From G963665925 sp963678925 (GTDB taxonomy: Bacteria > Bacillota > Clostridia > Peptostreptococcales > Acidaminobacteraceae), in contig OY787533.1 in NCBI GenBank assembly GCA_963678925.1, forward strand, positions 4,030,001-4,094,000: a stretch of DNA of 64,000 nucleotides, in the 5' to 3' direction. Both the position numbers and the translations under genes were made by a program. Within the stretch, counting starts at the first letter, position 1. The number at the start of each line of letters is the position of its first letter. The notes beneath the pieces were generated by a model that was not told where the DNA came from, did no database searches, and saw nothing but the letters and a program-made list of their open reading frames with translations. This document shows positions 52,123 to 60,770 of the stretch, piece by piece.

Positions 52123-52967
52123 GATTTTTTATTGTAGATGACGACATAATGGTAATTCGCATACTGGAAAATATAATAGAAGAATCCGGACTCGGCGATG
52201 TGGTTGGTTATTGTACAGACAGTGAGTCTGCCATTCAGGATATCATTCTTAAGAAGCCTGAAATAGTACTTGTTGATATGCTGATGCCGGTTAAAGATGG
52301 CACCCGTGTTGTTGCAGATGTAAAGGCGCACTATGAGGATATTCATTTTATCATGATTTCTCAGGTCAGCACCAAGAGCATGATCAGTAAGGCCTATACT
52401 GCAGGTATTGAGTTTTACATTAATAAACCAATAAACAAGATTGAAGTGGTGAGTGTCATCCAGCGCGTCAAAGAAAAGATTACTCTGGAGAAGAACTTCA
52501 AGATTATTGAGAATATGGTTTCGGGCACAGGTGTAGAAGCAAAGCCCAAAGGTCAGGAAAGTCAGCTGCGCAATATCAGAATGGTTTTCAGCAAGCTGGG
52601 CATCATGGGCGAAAAGGGCGGCGAAGACATACTTGTCATATGTAAGTACATGCTTGATAATGGCATTACTAATTTTGATTTTAAGGTTAAAGATATTTGC
52701 TCCAAGCTGAATGATAATCCAAAAGCCATGGAGCAGCGTGTTAGACGTGCCATTAATAAAGGGCTCATTAATATAGCGAGTGTCGGTATTGAGGACTACA
52801 TGAATGAAAACTTCATACGTTACTCAAACTCCCTGTATGATTTTGAAAACGTCAAAGCTGAGATGGATTATATCAGAGGCAAGCGCGACAGCGGCGGAAA
52901 AATAAGCGTGAAGCGCTTCATCGAAAATATGCTGCTTGTTAGTGAAGTTTCTGAGTGGAACTATTAA
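52119..52967 (+). CDS. Response regulator with YcbB-type DNA-binding domain
   Basis: This 282-residue regulator has an N-terminal receiver domain (DDD at residues 5-7, phospho-acceptor in IVLVDMLMPVKDG, lysine in YINKPI) and a C-terminal YcbB domain (residues 150-280; KLGIMGEKGGEDILVICKYM, in part, and LNDNPKAMEQRVRRAI). YcbB/GlnL domains bind DNA. It overlaps the kinase gene by 4 bp. A strong terminator follows. Its likely target is not evident; the next gene, separated by a structured element, is a sodium/proton antiporter. Confidence 0.88.
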   Translation: MRFFIVDDDIMVIRILENIIEESGLGDVVGYCTDSESAIQDIILKKPEIVLVDMLMPVKDGTRVVADVKAHYEDIHFIMISQVSTKSMISKAYTAGIEFYINKPINKIEVVSVIQRVKEKITLEKNFKIIENMVSGTGVEAKPKGQESQLRNIRMVFSKLGIMGEKGGEDILVICKYMLDNGITNFDFKVKDICSKLNDNPKAMEQRVRRAINKGLINIASVGIEDYMNENFIRYSNSLYDFENVKAEMDYIRGKRDSGGKISVKRFIENMLLVSEVSEWNY

Positions 52968-53009
52968 TTACGCTGTATCTGTCTTTGTAATAAACTAAAA
53001 TATTGAGGT

Positions 53010-53046
53010 CGCCTGTTCAACGATTGTTTGAACAGGGGGCTTTTTT
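53010..53046 (+). terminator. Terminator of the two-component operon
   Basis: CCTGTTCAA and TTGAACAGG enclose CGATTGT... and are followed by GGGCTTTTTT. The T-run is also the start of the large palindrome at 53041. Confidence 0.75.
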
Positions 53047-53085
53047 AATTGTTTAGGAAATTTCATTTCCTAAACAATTAAAAAA
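53041..53085. repeat. Perfect 21-bp inverted repeat with 3-nt loop
   Basis: The left arm at 53041-53061 (starting TTTTTTAATTGTTTAGG) is exactly complementary to the right arm at 53065-53085, with TTC between. All 21 pairs match. It can form a cruciform, or terminate in either direction because each strand ends in six T residues. Confidence 0.9.
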
Positions 53086-53203
53086 GCGGGGATTGGCAAG
53101 GGGATTCCCTTTGTCCGGTTTAAGGAGGGTGCTCAGCTGGCTTTGCCAGCGTCGAAGGGAACCATAGGGTTCACTAGCGAAACGCCGAAGGCGTTTTTTT
53201 ATT
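53086..53203 (+). ncRNA. Candidate structured RNA or palindromic repeat element
   Basis: This 118-bp segment, less AT-rich than its surroundings, contains four tight hairpins: AAGGG/CCCTT (53098-53111), GCTGGC-TTT-GCCAGC (53136-53150), GAACC/GGTTC (53159-53172) and AACGCC-GAA-GGCGTT with T7 (53181-53200), the last a good terminator. A plausible reading is a small RNA ending at that terminator, or a dispersed repeat. The minus strand is also open for about 45 codons (RLRRFASEPYGSLRRWQSQ and so on) but has no start signal. I do not match it to a known RNA family. Confidence 0.4.
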
Positions 53204-53531
53204 TGTTTAATAAATGTGATTTAAGGAAATACGCCGTCAAATTTGAATTTTGAGAAAAAATCTAAAAAAATCATGAATGTTAACGAATTATTACGCGAAA
53301 TGAAAGGACTTGGTATGGTACTTGCAAAGAAAAATGAGTTTTGACCTTGAAAATCATGGGAAAAGGATTGCAAGCAGGTAAAATAGCAGTGTATTGTGCG
53401 GAATTTTGTGAAAATTACAAGCGGTGTTGAGTAAATTTACAAATTGTTAAAATTCTTTTTGATTCATTTTGAATTTTTCTGTATGCCACTTACTATAATG
53501 AATCATCTTTTAAATAAGAAGGGGGATAAAC
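53204..53531. other. AT-rich leader region of nhaC
   Basis: This 328-bp gap is AT-rich. A TATAAT box at 53494-53499 is the likely -10 of nhaC, though the matching -35 (TTGAAT, 19 bp upstream) is spaced wider than ideal. I see no gene or riboswitch-like structure here. Confidence 0.45.
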
Positions 53532-54932
53532 ATGAAGCAAAAGAAGGAAGCAACACTTGGTATCGCACTTATTCCAGTAATATTTTTGGTAGGTCTGTTG
53601 ATCGTATCACTGAAGTTCTTCGGATCTGACCCACATATTCCACTGTTCATCTCAGCGATGTTCTCAGCGGTTTATGCAATGCAAGTTCTGAATTTTTCAT
53701 GGCAAGAAATCGAAGAGGGTATCGTTGATACTATCAAGATGGCCATGGGCGCGATTATCATCCTTATGGTAATCGGTATGGTAATCGGTACTTGGATACA
53801 GGCAGGCGTCGTTCCAGCGATGATCTTCTACGGACTGAAAGTACTATCACCATCAATTTTCCTAGTAGCAACACTGATTATCTGTTCTATCGTATCACTT
53901 GCAACTGGTTCTTCTTGGACTACTGCAGGTACAGTTGGTATCGCTCTTATGGGCGTAGGTATGGGTCTTGGTATCCCAGCTCCTATGGTTGGCGGCGCAA
54001 TCATCTCTGGTGGTTACTTCGGCGACAAAATGTCTCCACTGTCTGATACAACAAACCTTGCACCTGCAATGGCAGGCGCTAACCTGTTCGACCATATCCG
54101 TCACATGGTTTACACAACTGGTCCTTCATACCTGATTTCAATGGTACTATTCGGTATCATCGGCATGAAGTACGCTGGCGGAAACCTTGATCAAGGTGCA
54201 ATCGATGCTATGCTGAATGGCCTATCATCTAACTTCAACATTACACCAGTTCTTCTTCTACTACCTCTTATCGTAATCGGTATCGTAGTAATGAAGACGC
54301 CTGCAATCCCAGGTCTATTCGGTGGTGCGCTTCTTGGCGGTATCTTCGGTATGATCTTCCAAGGTGTATCTCTTGGTGATGTTGTTGGTGCTCTACACTA
54401 TGGTTTTGAAATTTCTTCTGGTATGGATTCTCTTGACGCACTACTTAACCGTGGTGGTATGGACTCTATGATGTGGACAATTTCTCTGATTCTATGTGCA
54501 ATGATCTTCGGTGGTGTTATGGAGAAAACTGGCATGCTTCAAGCAATCGCTGGTGGTATCCTGAAGCTTGCTAAGAGCACAGGTTCTCTTGTACTTGCAA
54601 CTATCGTTACAGCAATCCTGATGAACATGGGTGCTGGTGACCAGTATCTTGCAATCGTAATTCCTGGTCGTATGTTTAAAGATGCTTACGATGAAAGAGG
54701 TCTTGCACCTAAGAACCTTTCACGTGTACTTGAAGACTCGGCAACACTTACTTCACCACTTATTCCTTGGAATACATGTGGCGCATTCATGATCGGTACA
54801 CTAGGTCTTATGCCTTGGACATACGTTCCATACTGTTTCCTGAACCTACTTAACCCACTTGTATCTATCTTCTACGGATACACTGGCATTACAATGCACA
54901 AGGTTGAAGGTTTCGAGGATAAAGTAGCATAA
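53532..54932 (+). CDS. nhaC: NhaC-family Na+/H+ antiporter
   Basis: This 466-residue inner-membrane protein has about 11-12 helices. LATGSSWTTAGTVGIALMGVG (in part, TGSSWTTAGTVGIALMG) and GGYFGDKMSPLSDTTNLAP are the NhaC hallmarks; ALTSPLIPWN-like SATLTSPLIPWNTCG near the C-terminus fits as well. Members exchange Na+ for H+, or in some cases malate-H+ for lactate-Na+. GGGGG lies before the ATG. Its codon choice is noticeably different from its neighbours, with many CTT, CTA, GGT, GGC and ATC codons, as in highly expressed genes. It is monocistronic and ends in a strong terminator. Confidence 0.9.
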   Translation: MKQKKEATLGIALIPVIFLVGLLIVSLKFFGSDPHIPLFISAMFSAVYAMQVLNFSWQEIEEGIVDTIKMAMGAIIILMVIGMVIGTWIQAGVVPAMIFYGLKVLSPSIFLVATLIICSIVSLATGSSWTTAGTVGIALMGVGMGLGIPAPMVGGAIISGGYFGDKMSPLSDTTNLAPAMAGANLFDHIRHMVYTTGPSYLISMVLFGIIGMKYAGGNLDQGAIDAMLNGLSSNFNITPVLLLLPLIVIGIVVMKTPAIPGLFGGALLGGIFGMIFQGVSLGDVVGALHYGFEISSGMDSLDALLNRGGMDSMMWTISLILCAMIFGGVMEKTGMLQAIAGGILKLAKSTGSLVLATIVTAILMNMGAGDQYLAIVIPGRMFKDAYDERGLAPKNLSRVLEDSATLTSPLIPWNTCGAFMIGTLGLMPWTYVPYCFLNLLNPLVSIFYGYTGITMHKVEGFEDKVA

Positions 54933-54966
54933 TTCATTATCGTGAATAATCAATAATGATCAATTT

Positions 54967-55009
54967 AAAGCCTATCTTGACTTAAGTGTCGAGATAGGCT
55001 TTGCTTTTG
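54967..55009 (+). terminator. Terminator of nhaC
   Basis: AAGCCTATCT and AGATAGGCTT pair perfectly, with inner GAC/GTC, followed by TGCTTTTG. Confidence 0.75.
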
Positions 55010-55186
55010 TAAACGACAAAGAAAGCGAAGGTTACAATTTTGTAAGACGGGCCTACCGGATTGCACATTTTGCGCTTTCAATGTAAAATATAGATAACAG
55101 CACGGATATCGATTTGAAAGCCGTGTTAAAAAACCCCTGACGCGATGTCGGCGGTTAAAATGAATCGATATCAGAAGGTGAATAAA

Positions 55187-56686
55187 TTGAAAAGGGCACT
55201 GGAAATTATTAAGGATCAAACGTTAACGTATGAACAAAAGGTATTGTCGCTGGCACGCGAAGCGGAGGACAGTCTTGATGTACTGGCCATTCCTGAGGCT
55301 ATTCAAAATCTCAGGGATGAAGACATCATCTGTGACCTCTTTGAAGGTCATGCGCCTTACCGACCACGCTACATTGTTCCGGACTATGAGAAGTTTTTAA
55401 GAGAAGGTAGCCAGTTTCTTGCGCTGGATCCTCCGGAAGATTTGGAGGATGCAATCAACAATCTGCTTATTCTGTATAAGCATGTACCATCCATTTCGTC
55501 ATTCCCGGTTTACATTGGGAATATCGATAAGCTGCTGAACCCTTATATTGAAGATGAAGACAAGGCCTACAAGGCTATTAAGAGGTTCCTGAAGCATATC
55601 GACCGTACGATTACAGACTCATTCTGTCATGCCAACATAGGCCCAGAAGATACGACAGCTGGTCGCCTGATTTTGCGCGCGGAAAGAGAACTGCAGGATT
55701 CAATCCCGAATATCACACTTAAATATTCAGAAAAGACCCCAGACGCATTTGCAATTGAAGCGGTGCGTACCGCTCTTGTTACAGCCAAGCCAAGCTTTGC
55801 AAATGATGCAATGTTTAGAAATGATTTTGGCGGTGAGTATGCGGTGGTAAGCTGTTACAATGGACTGGATATTGGCGGCGGCTCCTATACACTTTCCAGA
55901 ATGAAGCTCAACAAGCTGGCCCTGAAGGCTAAGTCTGTTGAGGATTATCTGGAAAATCATTTGGAAAAAGCATCAAGGTCAATGCTTGCCTATATGGACG
56001 AGCGCATCCGTTTCATCGTTGAAGAATCCGGTTTCTTTGAGTCCAGTTTTCTTGTACGGGAAAAGCTGGTTTCAAAAGAAGGGTTTACAGCCATGTTCGG
56101 ACTTGTGGGACTTGCAGAAGCTGTTAATACGCTTCTGGCTAAAGAGGGCCGTGAGGGTCGATTTGGTCATGATACAGGCGCGGATGATCTGGGTGAAGAA
56201 ATCATTAAAAAAATCAAGGCATATGTAGATGCGCATGATAATTCAAATCTTATGGCAACTGAAGGCAAATATCTGCTGCATGCCCAGGTTGGGATTGAAA
56301 CAGATACTGCAACAAGCCCAGGCTGCAGGATTCCAATAGGTGATGAGCCTGAAATCCATGAGCATGTCATACAGGCAGGCAGATATCACAAGTATTTCCC
56401 ATCGGGTATTGGTGATATTTTCAGTTTTGATGAGACGACGAAGAAAAACCCGGAATACGTTCTGGACATAATCAAAGGTGCGTTTAAGTCAGGTATGCGT
56501 TATTTTTCAGCGTATGGCTCTGACGCCGATGTTATAAGAATTACCGGTTATCTGGTCAAGCGTTCTGAAATGGAAAAGCTGGATAGAGGAGAGCAGGTAC
56601 TTAGAGATACTGTCGCACTTGGACTCGGTTCAGTGAAGAATCAGCATGTCCTTGACAGAAAAGTCAGGGAAAATCCAAATCAATAA
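55187..56686 (+). CDS. yjjI: YjjI-family glycyl radical enzyme
   Basis: This protein of about 499 residues belongs to the YjjI family of glycyl radical enzymes, whose reaction is not established. The thiyl-radical cysteine lies in AVVSCYNGLDIGGGSYTL near residue 225, and the glycyl radical residue in VIRITGYLVKRSE near residue 465. It is far shorter than pyruvate formate-lyase, as is usual for YjjI. ATG 55145 and 55160 are in frame but lack a ribosome binding site; AAGGTG stands 7 bp before TTG 55187, so I prefer that. The activase gene follows after 101 bp and a strong hairpin. Confidence 0.85.
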   Translation: MKRALEIIKDQTLTYEQKVLSLAREAEDSLDVLAIPEAIQNLRDEDIICDLFEGHAPYRPRYIVPDYEKFLREGSQFLALDPPEDLEDAINNLLILYKHVPSISSFPVYIGNIDKLLNPYIEDEDKAYKAIKRFLKHIDRTITDSFCHANIGPEDTTAGRLILRAERELQDSIPNITLKYSEKTPDAFAIEAVRTALVTAKPSFANDAMFRNDFGGEYAVVSCYNGLDIGGGSYTLSRMKLNKLALKAKSVEDYLENHLEKASRSMLAYMDERIRFIVEESGFFESSFLVREKLVSKEGFTAMFGLVGLAEAVNTLLAKEGREGRFGHDTGADDLGEEIIKKIKAYVDAHDNSNLMATEGKYLLHAQVGIETDTATSPGCRIPIGDEPEIHEHVIQAGRYHKYFPSGIGDIFSFDETTKKNPEYVLDIIKGAFKSGMRYFSAYGSDADVIRITGYLVKRSEMEKLDRGEQVLRDTVALGLGSVKNQHVLDRKVRENPNQ

Positions 56687-56715
56687 TAGGGCAGAATGAT
56701 ATTTGTCTGCTGTCG

Positions 56716-56742
56716 AATTGGGGCTGCTGTGCAGCCCCAATT
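56716..56742 (+). promoter_or_regulatory. Strong hairpin between yjjI and yjjW
   Basis: AATTGGGGCTGC and GCAGCCCCAATT are perfectly paired (12 bp) around TGT, but the tail CCATTTCC has no T-run. It may protect the yjjI transcript end or limit readthrough into yjjW, which would give more enzyme than activase. Confidence 0.55.
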
Positions 56743-56787
56743 CCATTTCCACTATGTTTGTAAAGTCAATGTAGCAGGAGGTAAATT

Positions 56788-57504
56788 ATGATTGGTCACA
56801 TTGCGCGCATACTTCCATTCAGTTCAGTTGACGGCCCGGGAAACCGGTCTGTGGTCTTTCTTCAGGGCTGTAATTTCAACTGTCTCTACTGTCATAACCC
56901 GGAAACGATTCCTCTGGCAGGAACAGATCCGGCGCTTCATATTCAGGAAATGACTGTGTCAGAAGTGATTGAGGAACTGGATAAGGTCAAGGTTTTCACT
57001 TCAGGTGTAACTATATCTGGCGGTGAGTGTACAGTGCAGTATGAATTTTTACTGGCTTTGGTTCAGGCGCTGAAAGAGAATGACTACAATGTTTTTATAG
57101 ATACCAACGGCAATCTGTCAGAGGCACGGTTGAAAGCGCTTCTGTCTTATACGGATGGATTTATGATAGACCTCAAAGCTGTGGACACAAGCGACCACAT
57201 GATGCTGACAGGGACGGGAAATACCAGTACGATGCGCAGTATTCATGCGACTGCTGAGGCTGGTAAGCTGTATGAGGTCAGAACCGTTGTCGTGCCAGGA
57301 CTCATGGACAATACGGCCACGGTTAGATTGGGCGCTGAATTGATTGTTGAATATGACAGGAACATACGCTATAAGCTCATTAAGTATAGAAGTCATGGCG
57401 TCCGTGGAGAATTGATAGATGCAAGGCAGCCCACTTCGCAGGAAATGGAAGGCTTGAAAGCACTTGCTGAGGATATTGGCTGCGCAAATGTCTTGATTAT
57501 TTAG
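56788..57504 (+). CDS. yjjW: Glycyl radical enzyme activase, YjjW-type radical SAM protein
   Basis: This 238-residue radical SAM protein should install the glycyl radical on YjjI. The cluster motif CNFNCLYCHNP (C-x3-C-x2-C) is at residues 28-38, GGE-type SAM contact in TISGGECTVQ near residue 75, and VDGPGNRSVVFLQG ahead of the cluster motif is typical of activases. It lacks the two-cluster ferredoxin insert found in longer activases, including E. coli YjjW as I recall it. AGGAGG precedes the ATG. It follows yjjI in the same unit. Confidence 0.88.
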   Translation: MIGHIARILPFSSVDGPGNRSVVFLQGCNFNCLYCHNPETIPLAGTDPALHIQEMTVSEVIEELDKVKVFTSGVTISGGECTVQYEFLLALVQALKENDYNVFIDTNGNLSEARLKALLSYTDGFMIDLKAVDTSDHMMLTGTGNTSTMRSIHATAEAGKLYEVRTVVVPGLMDNTATVRLGAELIVEYDRNIRYKLIKYRSHGVRGELIDARQPTSQEMEGLKALAEDIGCANVLII

Positions 57505-57552
57505 AGTTTAATCGAATGTATGTTTGTGTTATCATGAAATAGGGTGATAAAA

Positions 57553-58164
57553 ATGTATGAATATATTAAAGGTACAGTCGAATATATATCTGAAGGATAT
57601 ATTGTAATAGAGAACCACGGAATGGGCTATAAGGTCAATACATCATCATTTACCATAGCTGACTTAAACGGAATGGATGGTGAAGTGACGGTTTATACAC
57701 AGATGATTGTTCGTGAAGATGACATAAGTCTGTGTGGGTTTTCATCCAGACATGAACTGACACTTTTTAGAATGCTGACCTCCGTAAGCGGCATAGGAAC
57801 GAAAGTTGCCCTTGCGGTACTCTCGTCAATAGGTGTTTATGACCTGGCTGCTGTCATCGCATCAGGCGATGTGAACACCCTGGTCAAAGCGCCGGGTGTG
57901 GGCAAGAAAACTGCTCAGCGGGTTATTCTTGAGCTCAAGGACAAAATCGACAAGCAGCTTAAACCGGGCGCGCTTTCTGCTAGCGACATCAATGCGCCTG
58001 CAAGTCTTGCCGTAAGTTCAAGCCAGAGAGAAGCTCTGGAGGCGCTCATGGCACTGGGCTATTCTGGTGACGAAGCGGAAGTGGTCATAGCTCGAATCGA
58101 TACATCGGGTAAGAATACGGAGTCGATTATAAAGGAAGCACTGAGTCTGATAATGGCGGGATAA
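57553..58164 (+). CDS. ruvA: Holliday junction branch-migration protein RuvA
   Basis: RuvA binds four-way DNA junctions and loads RuvB. The 203-residue protein has the N-terminal OB domain (YEYIKGTVEYISEGYIVIEN, in part), the helix-hairpin-helix motifs LTSVSGIGTKVALAVLSS and LVKAPGVGKKTAQRVILEL, and the C-terminal RuvB-contact domain (REALEALMALGYS). AGGGTG lies before ATG 57553, preferred over GTG 57544. It is followed after 13 bp by ruvB. Confidence 0.95.
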   Translation: MYEYIKGTVEYISEGYIVIENHGMGYKVNTSSFTIADLNGMDGEVTVYTQMIVREDDISLCGFSSRHELTLFRMLTSVSGIGTKVALAVLSSIGVYDLAAVIASGDVNTLVKAPGVGKKTAQRVILELKDKIDKQLKPGALSASDINAPASLAVSSSQREALEALMALGYSGDEAEVVIARIDTSGKNTESIIKEALSLIMAG

Positions 58165-58177
58165 ACTGGAGGCGCTT

Positions 58178-59209
58178 ATGGATAGTTTTCAAGTCGATCG
58201 GTTTGTAACGCCGACGTTTATAGAAGAAGATGTTAAAGTTGAAACAAGCCTGAGACCGCAGATGCTTGGGGATTACATAGGTCAGGAGAAGACCAAGGAG
58301 AAGCTTTCGGTCTTCATCAACGCAGCTAAAATGCGTGGTGAACCACTTGATCATGTTCTCCTCTATGGTCCTCCTGGACTGGGAAAAACAACGCTCTCAG
58401 GAATCATTGCCAATGAGATGGACGTAAACATCAAGGTCACATCAGGGCCAGCCATAGAGCGTCCTGGCGATTTGGCAGCCATTCTGAACGGTCTGAAGGA
58501 AAATGATGTTCTCTTTATTGATGAAATACACCGACTGAGCAGGCATGTGGAAGAGGTTCTGTACCCGGCAATGGAGGATTTTGTCCTAGATATTATCATT
58601 GGCAAGGGTCCGGGAGCAAAATCCGTACGAATTGATTTGCCGCACTTTACGTTGGTTGGCGCTACAACACGAGCAGGTCAGCTGACAGCACCGCTGCGCG
58701 ACCGGTTCGGCGTAATCTGTAAGCTTGAACTCTACAAGCCAAGTGAACTCTCAGACATTGTAAAACGATCAGCGGGTGTGCTCGATATTGAAATAGGAGA
58801 GGATGCTGCGCTTGAAGTTGCACGCAGATCAAGGGGAACGCCGCGAATTGTAAACCGCCTTTTAAAGCGCGTCAGAGATTATGCTCAGGTTTATGGTGAC
58901 GGTGTGGTTACGGTGGAGCTTGCAAACAAGGCGCTGAACATGCTTGAGGTCGACAAGCTCGGACTTGACTTTGTTGACAGAAAAATCCTGCTGACCATCA
59001 TCGAGAAGTTTGATGGCGGGCCTGTGGGCCTCGATACGCTTGCAGCATCAACTGGTGAGGAGCGGAACACCATTGAGGATGTATATGAGCCGTATTTGCT
59101 TCAGCTTGGTTTTATCAATAGAACCCCTAGGGGACGTGTTGTGACAAAACTCGGGTATCAGCATATGCATATTGATTTTCAATCGGAATTGCTGAACTGG
59201 ACAGAATAA
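58178..59209 (+). CDS. ruvB: Holliday junction helicase RuvB
   Basis: RuvB is the AAA+ motor of branch migration. The 343-residue protein has SLRPQMLGDYIGQEKTK at the start, Walker A YGPPGLGKTTLS near residue 63, Walker B VLFIDEIHRLS, sensor 1 VGATTRAG, and the C-terminal winged helix ending GRVVTKLGYQHM. GGAGG precedes the ATG. It is in a ruvA-ruvB-spoIID-queA-tgt operon with 11-13 bp gaps, an order common in Clostridia. Confidence 0.97.
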   Translation: MDSFQVDRFVTPTFIEEDVKVETSLRPQMLGDYIGQEKTKEKLSVFINAAKMRGEPLDHVLLYGPPGLGKTTLSGIIANEMDVNIKVTSGPAIERPGDLAAILNGLKENDVLFIDEIHRLSRHVEEVLYPAMEDFVLDIIIGKGPGAKSVRIDLPHFTLVGATTRAGQLTAPLRDRFGVICKLELYKPSELSDIVKRSAGVLDIEIGEDAALEVARRSRGTPRIVNRLLKRVRDYAQVYGDGVVTVELANKALNMLEVDKLGLDFVDRKILLTIIEKFDGGPVGLDTLAASTGEERNTIEDVYEPYLLQLGFINRTPRGRVVTKLGYQHMHIDFQSELLNWTE

Positions 59210-59220
59210 AGGAGAATGAC

Positions 59221-60762
59221 ATGAGCCGCAAGCTGTTAACTGTTTTAAGTCTTCTGATCATCATTTTTTCAACGATGACAAGCTTTGCAGATACTCTTCC
59301 TGCAGGGCCCATTCGCGTTGGGTTGAAATACGGAAGTGTTACCAATGACAAGGAAACAATTGTTTCTGAATCGGGCTTTAATGTGACCTATTTGAATGGT
59401 GAGAATTCTGTAATGGTGTATGATCTCAGTGATTACAGGAAGCTCGTGGCTGAGAAGGACGATGCTTATCACATACAGGTTGGTGGAACCTATGCATCTT
59501 TTGATGATGCACTTGACGCCTTGGAGGCTTACGAGAAGAAAGACAACGGGACATATCCGGCTTATGACGATGGCTGGAAAATATATTATGGTAGCTATTC
59601 CAATCAGTCTGGAGCATCTTCGGATCTTTCGAAAGTAAAATCTAAGTATGGGTCGGCAACCAGCATTGCTACATCTGGCGCGTCATTTGTCCGCATACAG
59701 CAGGAAGATGGTACGGTGGAATTTATCTATGCCTCCGAAGCGGATGACTTCTATTTGAAGCCTGTCAATGAGGATGGCATTGCCTATTATGCAAGCAAGG
59801 GCTATCGTGGTGGAATCGGATTTAAGAGATTTCCGAATTCTGTGCTGACAGTCATAAATTATGTCCTTATGGATGACTATCTTTATGGCGTCTTGCCAAA
59901 AGAAATGTCTGGGGACTGGCCTCTTGAAGCCCTAAAGGCTCAAGCCATTGCAGCACGTAATTTTGCTCTGATAAACTTCGGAAAACACAGTGACTACGGC
60001 TTTGATATTTGCAGTTCGTCAGACTGTCAGGTGTACGGTGGCTATGATGTTGAGAAGTCACGCTCAAATCAGGCGGTTGACGAAACCAGTGGTAAACTGT
60101 TAAAATACAACGGTCAAATTGTTCAGACATATTATCATTCTAACAGTGGTGGCAGGACTGAAAGTATTGAGAACATATGGTCTGGATCCTTGCCGTATAT
60201 TGTGGGTGTATATGATCCTTATTCAGAGAATGTACCGAATTCTGACTGGGAACTCACATATACGAAAAGCGAAATCGAAAGCATTCTTGCAAACAGTGGA
60301 AACAGTGTAGGCACACTTAAAAATGTCAGAATAGAAGAAGTCAGTGAAAATGGACGCGTGCAAAAGCTTGTGTTTGAAGGGACATCCGGTAAAGCCACTT
60401 TTCTAAAGGAAAAGGCACGTGCATTATTTGGATATACGACTTTAAAGAGCATGTGGTTTGAACTTGGAAATAAACCAATGGTCACAGTTGTGAGCAGAAG
60501 TGCTTATAACAGGACGGACTTGTCCTCGGCGTCCTATGTCACTGAGAATGGAATTGAAAAATCATCCTCTTCAGTTTATGTGGTGACAGATGGGCAATCT
60601 ACGGAAAAGCTCTCCTTCTCTTCTGATAAAATTGTTTTTAGCGGTCATGGGTACGGTCACGGACTCGGTATGAGTCAATGGGGTGCTAAAACCATGGCTG
60701 AGCAGGGATTCGATTTCGAAGAAATTTTGACGCATTATTACAAGGATACAGAAGTTGAATAG
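59221..60762 (+). CDS. SpoIID/LytB-domain protein
   Basis: This 513-residue exported protein starts with a signal peptide (residues 1-21, LLTVLSLLIIIFSTMTSFA). The N-terminal 190 residues hold a SPOR-like repeat region. From about residue 205 comes the SpoIID domain: VLMDDYLYGVLPKEMSGDWP with the catalytic glutamate, LEALKAQAIAARNFA, YHSNSGGRTE and the closing GHGYGHGLGMSQWGAK. SpoIID is a peptidoglycan lytic transglycosylase needed for engulfment during sporulation, and LytB is an amidase enhancer. Its place between ruvB and queA is typical of Clostridia. AAAGGAG precedes the ATG. Confidence 0.9.
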   Translation: MSRKLLTVLSLLIIIFSTMTSFADTLPAGPIRVGLKYGSVTNDKETIVSESGFNVTYLNGENSVMVYDLSDYRKLVAEKDDAYHIQVGGTYASFDDALDALEAYEKKDNGTYPAYDDGWKIYYGSYSNQSGASSDLSKVKSKYGSATSIATSGASFVRIQQEDGTVEFIYASEADDFYLKPVNEDGIAYYASKGYRGGIGFKRFPNSVLTVINYVLMDDYLYGVLPKEMSGDWPLEALKAQAIAARNFALINFGKHSDYGFDICSSSDCQVYGGYDVEKSRSNQAVDETSGKLLKYNGQIVQTYYHSNSGGRTESIENIWSGSLPYIVGVYDPYSENVPNSDWELTYTKSEIESILANSGNSVGTLKNVRIEEVSENGRVQKLVFEGTSGKATFLKEKARALFGYTTLKSMWFELGNKPMVTVVSRSAYNRTDLSSASYVTENGIEKSSSSVYVVTDGQSTEKLSFSSDKIVFSGHGYGHGLGMSQWGAKTMAEQGFDFEEILTHYYKDTEVE

Positions 60763-60770
60763 AGGGAAAA

